Shown here one piece after another: positions 11,829 through 23,413 of a stretch of DNA of 64,000 bases (position 1 is its first letter; every line of letters starts with the position of its first letter). This stretch comes from Daphnia pulex (taxonomy: Eukaryota > Arthropoda > Branchiopoda > Diplostraca > Daphniidae), in the NCBI RefSeq assembly GCF_021134715.1, contig NC_060022.1, forward strand, positions 3,911,001 to 3,975,000. Reading direction: 5' to 3'. The notes beneath the pieces are model-generated. The model was not told the origin of the DNA. It saw only the letters and a program-made list of their open reading frames with translations, and did no database searches. A program made the translations under genes and the position numbers.

Positions 11829-11850
11829 CGGCAACCTTGCTGTGACGTCA
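11829..11850 (+). promoter_or_regulatory. Conserved upstream box with CRE-like TGACGTCA (phosphatase gene 1)
   Basis: The motif CGGCAACCTTG is followed at once by TGTGACGTCA, 194 bp before the start of phosphatase 1. The same arrangement recurs before phosphatase 2 (14659-14680). TGACGTCA is the palindromic CRE/ATF site. The recurrence is seen in the sequence; regulatory function is inferred. Confidence 0.45.
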
Positions 11851-12043
11851 TGCTCAGTAGATAAAAACAGCAACAGTGAGTAAGGTGCTGGCAATCATAA
11901 TAACAGATTTCATTTGTCGCTACGTTAGACGTATGTTTCTCTGTCAAAGTTCTTCATTTAAAATCCGGTAACTGCAATTCCGGTAATTGTTAACCACTGT
12001 AGGTTTTTATTCGATCAAAGTGTGAGTATTCTAAATCAAGGAC

Positions 12044-14227
12044 ATGACTGATTCCACATCAGTTCGCCAGGTGATCATCGACTTTATCTGCCTTGCTATT
12101 GGTAACGTATGGAAAATTATATTTTTTATTTAACGTCAGTCCGTCCATCCAAAAGCTCGAAATTGAAAAAGAAACAACAGTTTCTAAAATGGATTTCGAT
12201 CTCGAAATTTGATTTGCGCTGTTTTTTCACGTGTAATAAAGACACTTTAGAACTTACAGTTTTAACCGTAGTAATCGCCTCGGAAATTTTTTTTTGCTGA
12301 CGTTATCAAATTAAGACGCTTGTCGTCCTCTTACGACAACATATTTATTTTTTTGAAATTTATGTCTGTTCTGCATCAACATGTCCGCTTTGGTTCCTCC
12401 CTTTCGATTTACCCACACGTTCTGCGTGTAATTCAATTTGACGTTTTTAAATCAAAATAAAGAATAGACTCATTCCGGATCTACGCTATATATTTTACTT
12501 TAATTTAATGTCTAGGTTTGAAGCTGATAACAATTTGCGTCAAGGACACTTTCATGCGTTCCGTGCGTGTGTCATTTATCATTAGACTGTTTCACCCAGA
12601 CTCTTTATCTTTTAGACAATGTCGTATGCGATTTTACTACACGAACGTTTGTGATGTACGTCAATGAGCCATCAAGGATATGAAACATATCTCTCAGAGG
12701 TGGCAAAAGTTGCAATATCATTCAAAGAGAGCGTGATTCATTCATTAGGTCATGCTGGTTATGGAGTCGGATATTTAGTTCCGTGTCAAATGGTACGCTT
12801 AACCCCATCGGTAAAGAACTAACACTTCCATTATCCAAATTTTATCAGTTAATCCCACATTCTCCAAAAAGGCAACTGAGTTCTAATGTGCAATTCATTC
12901 CTTAGACAATTTTTATAGTATGACTTATTTTTATGACTTAATATTTTCAGTTTGGGTGCCTGCTCTGATTTGGCACCTGATCGGTAAGCCATTTCAGCGA
13001 GGATTCTACTGCGATGACACCTCCATCCGATATCCTTACAAGGACTCGACCGTTACGGACGCAGAACTTATAGGTTATAGTCTCAGCGTGCCTATCTTAC
13101 TGGTAAAAACTATCAATAAAATGATAGAATATTATAACTTTGGAAGTAATAAAATTTGTTTGCGCAATTTGTTTTTTCTTAACAGATTATAATTGTGGAG
13201 ATTGTAAGCTGGAAACGTAACTCAAAATGGGAAGGGATCATCCAGCAGAGCAGTTCTTCAACGACTAATATTTCATCTTCTATCCGCTTCCGGTCCGTGG
13301 TGATCAAAATTGTCCACATAGTCGCAATCTTCCTATTCGGTGAGGGTTGCTCACAATTGGCTACGGATATCGGGAAATACTCCGTTGGACGTCTCCGGTA
13401 CGAGAGTGGAATTTGCCATAACATGTTTCTATTAAATAACTGTTTCACGATGTTACATTTCCTATTAACAGTCCGCATTTTATTGACGTCTGCCAACCAG
13501 CAAACTTGAACGAGTTGTGTCCGTTGGGTGGGCCACCCATTTACATCACCGATTACACCTGCACGGGCACCGACGAGAAAAAACTTCTAGACTCTAGGTA
13601 AAGGACCGCAGTAATAATTTTGAGGGGAAGATGTGCCTTGAAATCCGAATTCTTTATTTCAATCTTTATGATCGAATTATAGATTGTCTTTCCCGTCTGG
13701 TCACTCTTCTTTTTCGGCCTATTCGATGTTGTATCTGGTGATATATCTCCAGTGCAGGATGAACTGGTCTGGCTCCAAGTTACTTCGGCCGCTGATCCAG
13801 ATTGCAGCGTTGATATTTTCGTGGTACACAGGCCTTTCGCGTATTACTGACTACAAACACCACTGGTGCGATTTGTTCTAAAACTTGACTATATTTCGAA
13901 GCCTGGACGAATTCCATCAATTACCTTTTGTGCTTTTGATGGATTTTTAGGAGCGACGTATTGACGGGATTCGCCATCGGCTACACTGCTGCGTCGCTCA
14001 CGGTATTTTAAATGCCTTTAGCATTAAAAATTTTAAATAAAACAATTAAAGATCTATAGTATGTGTTCGAACAGGCCTTGTACATAGCTAAATTCTTCAA
14101 GCCAAGTTCTTATGGCACAACACCGTTGCTGCCTCAAAATAGAAGTGACATGACTGACATCGAACTTCAAAACCACTCAGAAGCTTCGGCCCAATGTGAC
14201 TGTGAGACGAGACCAACTTCTACCTAA
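12044..14227 (+). CDS. Lipid phosphate phosphatase 1 (PAP2 family, wunen/LPP-like)
   Basis: Seven exons join to 311 aa: 12044-12101, 12951-13102, 13186-13397, 13472-13597, 13683-13865, 13951-14002, 14075-14227. All three PAP2 signature motifs are intact: C1 KYSVGRLRP (Lys134-Pro142), C2 FPSGH (catalytic-loop His190) and C3 [12 protein letters not shown] (Ser235, nucleophile-type His242, Asp246). About six hydrophobic segments surround them, and [18 protein letters not shown] in exon 2 is typical of the LPP subfamily. Family knowledge: these integral plasma-membrane enzymes dephosphorylate phosphatidate, lysophosphatidate and sphingosine-1-phosphate on the outer face. The C-terminal tail (exon 7) is specific to each paralogue. 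This is the first of three genes in tandem; the first exon (M-T-[DS]-...-I-C-L) and all intron phases match the next two. Confidence 0.93.
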
Positions 14228-14658
14228 TGGTCTAATTCTGAATTTTATGAGATAAGGATTAAGACAAAATTCGAAAAGCGCACTAAAAGAAAATAACCCA
14301 TCGACGACATAGTAACAAAGTGCATCACCCCCTCCTTAAAAAAAATAGATCAATTTGTACATATGACTGCAGATTATTCATAAGTTTTCGTTATCACAAT
14401 TTTGTTTTAACCAGAAGTAATCAAATTTCAAATTTTTTGCTCAGGTCCAACTTTCTCTACTAATAATGTGGTAAGCTCTTGCATAATTATTCTTATTTCA
14501 AAACATTTTCTATTTCCACGTATGCGCGATAAAGGGTCGAGTCTCCAAAACACGAACAGATTTTAAAATTCTCCTCAGTCATCGCTCCTCATTAAAAGTG
14601 TTTAAGTTACAAGACACATCGTTGTACAATTATCCTCCATCAAATGGCTACAACAAAA

Positions 14659-14680
14659 CGGCAACCTTGTTGTTACGTCA
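14659..14680 (+). promoter_or_regulatory. Conserved upstream box, phosphatase gene 2
   Basis: CGGCAACCTTG followed by TTGTTACGTCA lies 218 bp before the start of phosphatase 2. It repeats the block before phosphatase 1, with the CRE-like core reduced to TTACGTCA. Confidence 0.4.
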
Positions 14681-14897
14681 CGATTATTGAGGAAAAACAA
14701 CAGTAGTAATGGCTCGCAAGTCCAAATCTAAATTAGTTATATACACGTTCGTTCCCCAGCAGTTAGTCAGCTTCACATCAAAGTTCACTGTTTGTCTGTT
14801 ACTTTGACGAAGAGAAATCACAAAGCTAGTTTCCGTAATCATTTGCTGCTGCTGTCACTAGGATCAGCTGATGGTGTGTTGTGATTGCACTTTGACA

Positions 14898-17163
14898 ATG
14901 ACTTCTGCCCCACTCATTCGTCAAGTGCTTATCAACGTTATCTGCCTTATTATTGGTAATTACTCCTTATATTTAGATAAGCCTGCATTAAGAACTTCAA
15001 TTACCTGTGGACCTTACTTTGTTGTGTTCCTGTGAATGATTTTTTTGGTGAGCCATTTTGTGATAGACCAAGTGGAAATAGAAAACAGCAGTTTACCTTT
15101 GTCAGTCTTTAAGTTAATAATTTTAAGTCTAGATAGTTATACTTTTCCTTCACCACTAAGAAAAACTTCCAGGAAAATTGCAATCTCAACTGAATAAACA
15201 TTTTTCCTCTTTTTCAAGGAATCAGAAAATTATGGTTTGGATTGCATTGAGTTATTTACTTAGGAAACAAATTTGGATCATACAGCCTCATTGGTTTACT
15301 TTCTCCCTTTTGACCCTTTTAGCCTTTCTCTTTTAGACTATGATCACCCAACAAAAGCAAAAATCTTTCAGTTAATTTTATCTCTCTAATTGTATTCTAC
15401 TGCCAAGACTTCCATGACAAAAAAATCAAGTCTTATTTTTCTCTTTTAAGGAAAATCGGAACAGAAATCTTTATTGTGCATGTTTTATTCAATACGTGTA
15501 TGTTTTGCTGATTAGCTCTAACCGGATATATTTCGTCATTCATTGACACTTATTAATTCATTATTATTTATCTTGCGCATGAGAAATACCGCACTAGAAA
15601 ACGACAGAATTTCTTCTTAAAAGATTTTACTTTTGAAAAGAAATAGAATAATTATTTTCAACATTTTCAACAAGTAATTTGCCATTTTCAAAGTAAATTA
15701 TGTAAGGTGAAAGAATTGACACCTAGTCTTATTAAACCATACAAGTAAAGAACGGCTAAGATTCCACCGTAAAATGGAATTTTTTAAAAAAATACATCTC
15801 TATTACTGACGTATGACTCGCAACAGTTTATTTGCCGGTTATTCTTTTGCAACTGCTCGGTAAACCTTTTCAAAGAGGATTCTACTGCGATGACACTTCC
15901 ATTCGTTATCCTTATAAGGATTCGACCGTTACCAGCGCTATGCTTTACGGTTACAGCTACGTCCTTCCCATCGTATCGGTATAATTTTAAAAACTTGTAT
16001 TTTGAAATATGGTGGTGGCTTTTCACTTCATCTTCCCCTTCCTCTACTTACTGTACTTTTTTTTTAAACTAACCGTTATGGAAAAATAACAATTAGTCTT
16101 ATGCCATATAATAGCAAATGTCTTTTTCTTCAATGTTAATAACAGATAATCATAGTGGAGATTGTTCGGTGGAAACTCAGCTCACCGTCGCAAAACCTAA
16201 GCTCCCGTAATACCTCTTCTACGATAAATAGTTCATCGAGAATCCGCATTCCGTCGGAGGTCGTTGAGGTTATCCACCTGATTGCCATCTTCCTCTTTGG
16301 TGCGGCTTGCACAGAGTGGGCCACGGATTTCGGCAAATATTTCATCGGCCGTCTTCGGTATGCAGCCAAACTCGATTACAGTTTTTCGTAAAATCACCTA
16401 ATATTAATGATTCCGTTCTCCTATTACAGTCCTCACTTTCTTTCCATCTGTCAACCTGACAATTTCTTGGAGATATGTCCGCCGAATGGGCTGCCCATTT
16501 ACATCACACAATTTAAATGCACCGGCAAAAATGGGCAAAGATTACAAGATTCTAGGTACTGTTTTTTAAAAATAGCACAAATTCTCGGCTACAAATATTT
16601 GAGAATATACTGTGGTTGTTACGTCTTTTAATCGTTTATGAGTAATAATGGCTTTTCTTGTCTGAATTATTTAGAATGTCGTTCCCCTCTGGTCACGCTT
16701 CCTTTTCTTCCTACGCGATGTTGTATCTGGTGCTATATCTCCAGAGCAGGATGAACTGGTCTGGCTCCAAATTACTTCGACCAACAATTCAGATTGCAGC
16801 ACTGATGCTTACGTGGTACACAGGCCTTTCACGAATTACTGACTACAAACACCACTGGTTAGATTTTAAATGTCATGCCAAAATCAAACACGGTCGATAA
16901 GTCAACGACTTTTGTGCCTTTGTAGGAGTGATGTGTTAACGGGATTCCTCATCGGCAGCACAGCTGCGTCGTTGACGGTAATTTAACATTACCTGTTACA
17001 GGTAGTGTGTATAAGATAGCTATTAGATTTATCGTTTTTCTTATTTCAAAAGGTGCTGTACGTATCCAGTTTCTTCAATAGGCCTCGCTCTAGCAGCAAC
17101 ATGGCCCTGCTTCAGGAACGGGGAGATGTCGAACTGCAAACCGCAGCTTCAGCGAACAAATGA
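14898..17163 (+). CDS. Lipid phosphate phosphatase 2 (PAP2 family)
   Basis: Seven exons join to 297 aa with the same exon lengths as phosphatase 1 except the last: 14898-14955, 15827-15978, 16146-16357, 16430-16555, 16675-16857, 16926-16977, 17053-17163. The active-site motifs [14 protein letters not shown] and [12 protein letters not shown] are intact, so catalysis is expected. It differs from its neighbours in the extracellular loop of exon 4 ([15 protein letters not shown]) and in the short tail. Exon 5 and the start of the following intron are very similar to phosphatase 3. Intron 1 (about 870 bp) is the largest and is AT-rich without recognisable content. Confidence 0.93.
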
Positions 17164-17327
17164 TTATTGCTGCTAATAACTTCAGGATTGATTGATTTAA
17201 AAAAAATGCATAACAAGAAGCACACGGGAATCTTCTGTACGACATCTATTACCCAGTGAATTATATCTGACTGAATTTTATATAAATATGTAAATATCAG
17301 CATTCATGAAATCATTGGAAGAGTATG

Positions 17328-17338
17328 GCAACTTCGCT
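17328..17338 (+). promoter_or_regulatory. Possible degenerate copy of the phosphatase upstream box
   Basis: GGCAACTTCGC lies 251 bp before the start of phosphatase 3 and resembles the GGCAACCTTG half of the block seen upstream of the other two genes. The CRE-like half is absent, so this copy is doubtful. Confidence 0.2.
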
Positions 17339-17588
17339 TTTTCGTTATGCTCATTGTCATTGAAAAAGTGGGAAAAAGTTTTATGATCAGTCCGTGACTC
17401 CGTGTACAAACAGTTCAACGTGGACGTCTGCTCCGACAATTTTATTTTTATCACTGTGTTCTGTTTAAGTGTTTAGTCTACTGATTTTAAAATAAGTAAG
17501 ATCGCAAAGCTAGCTGTTGTCATTTCCACAGTGTGTTAATTGTTGTTGAGGCTCAAATCAGCTGACATTGTAATTCGAGATTTTGAGA

Positions 17589-20065
17589 ATGACTTCTGCT
17601 GCACTCATTCGCCAACTGGTCATCGACGCTATATGCCTTGCTATTGGTAATTTTCCTTTATGTTAACTTTATTATAAAGGTATTATTTACTGCAGCTTTT
17701 ATGGTTTCCTTATATTCAGAATTGAGTTTATATGTGCTTGTGTTAGGGCTTTCAATCGAAAGAATTTTGGTGTGTGTATGGTCAGCTACTCAATTCATAT
17801 GAATTGATTCTTCATGAAAGAGTTAAGTTATTTTAAGCAGCAGACCCAGCAGTATACCTGGGTCTGTTTCCTTCTTCGTAAACTTTTGTGCATCAGCTGT
17901 AATTTTAGTTGTTGGCTGTGGTACATTTCACTCTCAATTTTCCCAACCCATTTTCGTGAAACACATTGGCCCTCTTGGTTTTTATTGGTTTTCATTTTTT
18001 TACTTTGTTCACATGCATGTCAGTTTCAACATGCATGTGGGGTCATTTTTAGATTTATGACTTTGTTGTAGAATCAGGTAATTTTAACAGATCTTGTGTG
18101 TAACAAATCTCGAGGGGAATGCTATCACCTGATCACGCTGCATTTTATCTTTCAAGTGATATCTTGGTTATTTAGTTTATCGTCTGGTATTCGTTTGCGT
18201 AAATATAGTCATCGGTAGGAAAACAAAGATTAAAAATAAAAGCTTTTTATCGTTGAACCATCAATATAGAAGAACAAATTTCCTTTACAGTTCTAATGAA
18301 GGACTTCCATTTCCCTTCGGTTTTGTTGATATTTTGGGATTGATGACTAATTTCTAAATAAATCTTCGTGCGTCTTCAAAGCTTATCCCCGAGCTTTCTC
18401 GATGTGTTGCGGTTTGCCACATCCAGCTTCTTCCATAAATAGTCTTATCAGCCGCGCAAACTCCGCTGATGCTCATTTCATACCAGTTTCCTTCCGTCTC
18501 CCGGGCAAAGGGCGCGGTTGATGTTTGTCCAATTGTCAAATTGTTTGTTTACTCTAAACCGGAAGCAAAACACTTTCAATCGAAATGATGCTGCCATGTT
18601 AATCAATCTCTTCCTCTTGTAGCTGGAATAACAATTATAATATGTACTATTGTCTATCACTGAATACTGACTGCAGTTTGGCTGCCGGTTCTACTTTTGG
18701 ATCTGATCGGGAAGCCTTTCGAGCGAGGATTCTATTGCGATGACACCTCTATTCGATATCCCTACAAAGACTCGACGGTCACCAGCGCTGTGCTCTACAG
18801 TTACAGCCTCGGCCTACCCATTGCAATGGTATAATAATCACAGTAACAGAGAATTAGTGAAAAGAAAGTTAGGTATTTTCTATTGGCTGCTGCTGTTTGA
18901 TTTTGTCTGGATTGATTTGTTTTCTTACCAAGTGTTTGTCTTTAACCTAGCCTCTATGATGATTCTCTAGCCTATTAAGAATGTTTTGTGAATTTCACGT
19001 CTTAATCACGAGTGCCATCGTTTCTCTTTAACCTTAAATAGATGATTACTGTGGAGATTTTTCGCTGGAAACACAACTTGAAATCGGAAAATGTAAGTCG
19101 CCAGAATATATGTTCTACGATCAACATTTCGTCATCAATCCGCATCCCTTCTGTGATCGCTGAGATCATCCATCTGGTCGTTATTTTCCTCTTCGGTGCG
19201 GCTTGTTCACAGGTGGCCACAGATTTTGGCAAATACACCGTCGGTCGTCTCCGGTACGAGAGAGAGAGAGACAGAAATATTCCGTTCAAATAATCTCACG
19301 ACTTTAATTGTTTTAACAGTCCTCACTTTATTGACATGTGTAAACCTGAAAATTTATCCGAGTTGTGTCCGCTTGGTGGACCACCCGTTTACATCACCGA
19401 TTTCAAATGTACTGGTACGAACGAGCAAAGAATTAAGGATTCTAGGTAGTAATAGTATTAAAAAATCAAATCAAACTCAAACATTATTATATTACCATTA
19501 TTTCAAGAGGATGAAGTGTATAGTGGCATGAGTTCATGACTAATTGCTTCAACATTTTCATCTTCTGAATTAGATTGTCTTTCCCATCTGGTCACGCTTC
19601 CTTTTCGGCCTACGCAATGCTGTTTCTAGCTCTTTATCTCCAGCGAAGGATGAATTGGACTGGCTCCAAGTTATTTCGTGCAACTATCCAAATCACAGCA
19701 CTGATGCTTACGTGGTATACAGGACTTTCACGAATTACTGACTACAAACACCACTGGTTAGATTTAAACTTGGCAATTGAAGTAAAACCATTACCGTAAA
19801 ATATAAACGATTGCTATTTTTCAGGAGTGATGTGTTAGCGGGGTTCTTCATTGGATTCACCGCTGCATCGTTAACGGTAGAAGCGTTTAAAACTTATTAG
19901 AAGATACATATTAGATTTCAATGAATTGCATCTTACTTGTTTGTTCTATCCAAACAGGCGCTGTACGTATCCAGTCTATTTAGGCCATCCTCTAATAGCA
20001 ATATTACTCTGCCCGCCCTGCTGCCTGATAGTAAAATCGATCGTGAACGACGAATTCCCCATTAA
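17589..20065 (+). CDS. Lipid phosphate phosphatase 3 (PAP2 family)
   Basis: Seven exons join to 296 aa: 17589-17646, 18677-18828, 19042-19253, 19320-19445, 19574-19756, 19825-19876, 19958-20065. Motifs KYTVGRLRP, FPSGH and [12 protein letters not shown] are all present. Exon lengths and phases equal those of the two upstream genes, showing tandem duplication. The donor of exon 3 is followed by a short GA microsatellite (19259-19271). Intron 1 (~1 kb) contains a minus-strand open stretch described separately. The tail ends RERRIPH, unlike the other copies. Activity should be as for the family; separate tissue or substrate use of the three genes is possible but not visible here. Confidence 0.93.
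18354..18597 (-). pseudogene. Antisense open stretch inside phosphatase 3 intron 1, possible gene relic
   Basis: On the minus strand an ATG at 18597 opens a basic, mitochondrial-presequence-like start (MAASFRLKVFCFRFRVNKQF), which stops near 18482. An overlapping second frame continues to 18354 and ends GISFEDARRFI. Each frame alone is short. A frameshift or an unseen intron would be needed to join them. I do not recognise the protein; it may be a decayed retrocopy or chance. Confidence 0.15.
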
Positions 20066-22973
20066 GAGGTAGGCCTACTAGGGAACCAGCATTGATTACC
20101 GCGCTACCTACACCAGAATTTAAAAAGGAAAAACCTGTCTCGAGACTTTATCATAACTGACCCAGTTTACTAAGAATGAATCGTTAATCAAGTAGCATAT
20201 GAACCGTATGAGTAATTGAGTATGTGTCGTATAAATTTTTTAAAAGAAAATCTAGTTAGAAATAATCCAAATATTTTAGTTAGTCTTGAAGACCTACTTG
20301 TTTTGAGCCTACTTTATATTAAGTACTACACTACTAATTTGTTTTGAATAAAAAAAAACTTCAAACGAAGTTTAGAAACTATATGACCTGAGGAAGTACG
20401 TAAAAATCAGTTATTTTACAATACAAAATTAGTAAATTGCAAAGTTTATTTTTTCCAAGTGGTCAAGATTTTATGTCCTTCCGCTTACTTCCGGTATAGT
20501 TTCGGACTTTCGGCACAAAATAAAAAAACGGTTAAGAATTTTGACATCGTTGATGACAATAAATTTTAAACAAGGCGATTTAATTTATTTTATTTGGCAG
20601 GTTCTCTCTCGAGTCTCGACTAAGGTACAGGGACATTTGTATTGTTTAGTGTTCATAAAGTAGTGATGTACTATTTATTACCTTCCATTCCCAATGCTTT
20701 CCACTTCCCGATAGAAAACATGCACTTCCATGAGAAACAGGAAGAGGAAGAACTGTATTTGCTACATTTTGGTCTTGCCTAAATGTGTAATTAAAAAAAA
20801 AACAAGCCTTTGTCCTTTGGCTGCTAAACATGAATGCTCATTTAAAAATTAGGGTATTAAAAAACTGATTAATTGATTGGATGAACCATCTAATTTGACA
20901 AAGTGATTTACAGTGGCTTTACACGAAACTGGGGAGAGGAATAGACACATATCGTATAGATAATTTAGTTTCTTTTTCTTTCAAATAGTTTGGTTTCATG
21001 TCCACTAGATGACGCGAGGGTCTTCGTTAAATAAGACAGAGACAGACACAGACAACAGTCGTCCATTTTCATTTCGACTTCCGAGTTTCTCACTGAGAGG
21101 AAATGTATCGTTGCTCATTGCGGTTTACTTTTTGTTTTCCTTTTTCGTAAAAAAATGGCAATTCCTGCTTAGATTCATTAAGGTTACTGAGTGTAAATAT
21201 TTTATGTGTTAATTTACAGGTAATATAGACTGAATTTCTACTTGGCAATTTGATCATCTCATCATGTGGCCTTAACTGCTGGTCATTTTCGAAGTAGGCA
21301 GATGATTTTGCCAAAATGTCGCCTCATGCAACCTGTTCCGGCTGTACGTTTCGTCACATGGAGAACAACCAACCAGGTTAAGTCTGGGCTTTCTTCATTG
21401 TTGTCCAAATTTGCTTCGTCACATGGAGAAAAAAAAAGAAAATAAGTAAGCAATTATGTTGATCAATTTTCTAAGCATAAGGCTACAAATTGAGTTAGTC
21501 GATGACTAAAATATTAGGTCCAAAGTATTATCCTTTGCTTCTCTGTTGTGGAATTTTCAGTCAACAGAAATGTGGTTTACATGATTTAATTTCCATGGGT
21601 TTGAATTGAAGTGTTTGAACTACCTTTTAAATGTTGGTAATAAGCTTGCCATATAGACTCCTTTATAACTTTTCTCAAAGTAATTGTGAGGGATTGCATA
21701 GTTTAACTTTACTTCTATTGTTTTTGTTAGGTCACATGAGACTTTGTTCCTAGATAGTAATTGATTTTTTTCTCAAGTAAGACTAACAGGCAGGTGAAGT
21801 CTTAGCTTCACCTTCGTTGCAGTCTAACACACATGAATGGCACAATCATTGATCAAACTGATTAAAATTTTTATCTTGACTTTGTAATGTTTGATCGCAG
21901 GCACCTTTTAAAATATGCTGGAACTTCAGCCATCCAATTGTTTAAGCTGTGTGGAATTCTCATTTTCCTTTGCTGAGAACTTCAACAACATGTACACCAA
22001 TTGAAGGCCAGTAAGGTGATTATCTTATCAGTTTATTCGAAAATTAAATGTGTTGAGTTAGATGTAAAATATCTAAAGTTTTTGGGAACAAAGCTTTGCT
22101 TTTATTTAGTTTTTGGATCAAAACAGTTCTTAATTCTTTCAATCATGTATTTAGTTACAGATTGTGTAAAGGGGAAAACGGTTGTTATTTCTTTCAGTGG
22201 AGAGTAAATAGTTCCAATGAATTTGTATTTAAATCTTAGATGTGTCATCTAGTTTCATGAAAATTTTGTTTCAACAATAGCTATTGGATAATATTTTAAG
22301 AATATTTGGGTTAACTATGTAAATAACATAAAGTGAAATTAATTTCACTTGCATTTCCATTGATACTGAAGATTAATTCACTTCATTTTGGTTATAGGTT
22401 TATCGCTTATGTTCGCGTAGTTGCTGTCCGATGTGGCACGTTGTTGCTGCCTATTCCTTATTAGAAAGATCTTTCTGCATCAAGTTCAACTGGCCGTTCC
22501 TTCGTGCTGGTGTCGTGTTACCGAGATTGCATCATTATTTTGTTAAATTGTCATCGTGTCTTTGCTGTTTACCGTTTATAAGTTAAGAAGCAACAAAAAG
22601 AAATATGGGGATGTTTGTGTCAACAAATAATAAACATGTTTTCGGGGTTGGGAAAGGAAAGTGGAGGATGTTGGAGGGGGAGAGGAAATTTCAAGTTTGG
22701 ATAAAAAACAGTTAATTTATAACCCTATAAACATATCCCTACCAATTAATCTCCAAACCCCACAAACTTATACCTTCCAATTCTTCAGACCCTACAAACA
22801 TACACCTACCAATCCTCAAATTGATACCCTAAACCATATAAACCAATATTAAACCCTATGTATGTATTATGTAATAAATAAAAAATGTAATGCGTTAAAC
22901 TAGTTTTTATTTTTTTTTTGAAATGTACAAATAATTCAATAAACAGAGCGTCCGGTTCAAGACATTTTTCTTC

Positions 22974-23413
22974 TGCACGAGTTAGAACGCAACCCGCCAC
23001 CACCGCTGCGGCAATGAGACAAAAAGCGATGGTTTAGTTTTGCGGAAATCTGCGTCAGTCAATTACAAATTTTTCAAACTCAAATACTTCTGTCGAATTT
23101 TGCATCTAGTCTACTGGTGCAAATACCGATCCTATGTGTTTGGTAGTTAAGATAAGAAGATGGTTGTTTAAAAAACAAACAATCGAGAGTGTTTTTGGCT
23201 ACTCAGAACACCCCATTGTTTGTTTTATAAACAACCATTTTCTTAACTACCAAACACATGGAATCGCGATTTGCACTACTAGACTAGATGCAAAATTCTA
23301 CGCGAGTTGTTGAATTGGAAAAATTTGTAACTTGACTGATGCAGATTTCCGCAAAAAATAAACCATGGCTTTTTGTTTCATTGGGTAGTGGGTTGCTTTG
23401 TTTTAACTCGCAC
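22974..23413. repeat. 440-bp foldback (long imperfect inverted repeat)
   Basis: Two arms of about 205 bp are reverse complements with scattered mismatches and small gaps. The left arm runs from GCACGAGTTAGAACGCAACCC to GGTTGTTTAAAAAACAAACAAT; the right arm mirrors it from ATTGTTTGTTTTATAAACAACC to GGGTTGC...CTCGCAC. The spacer is about 31 nt. No reading frame spans it. It could be a foldback MITE or a locus whose transcript forms a long hairpin for small-RNA production. Confidence 0.75.
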
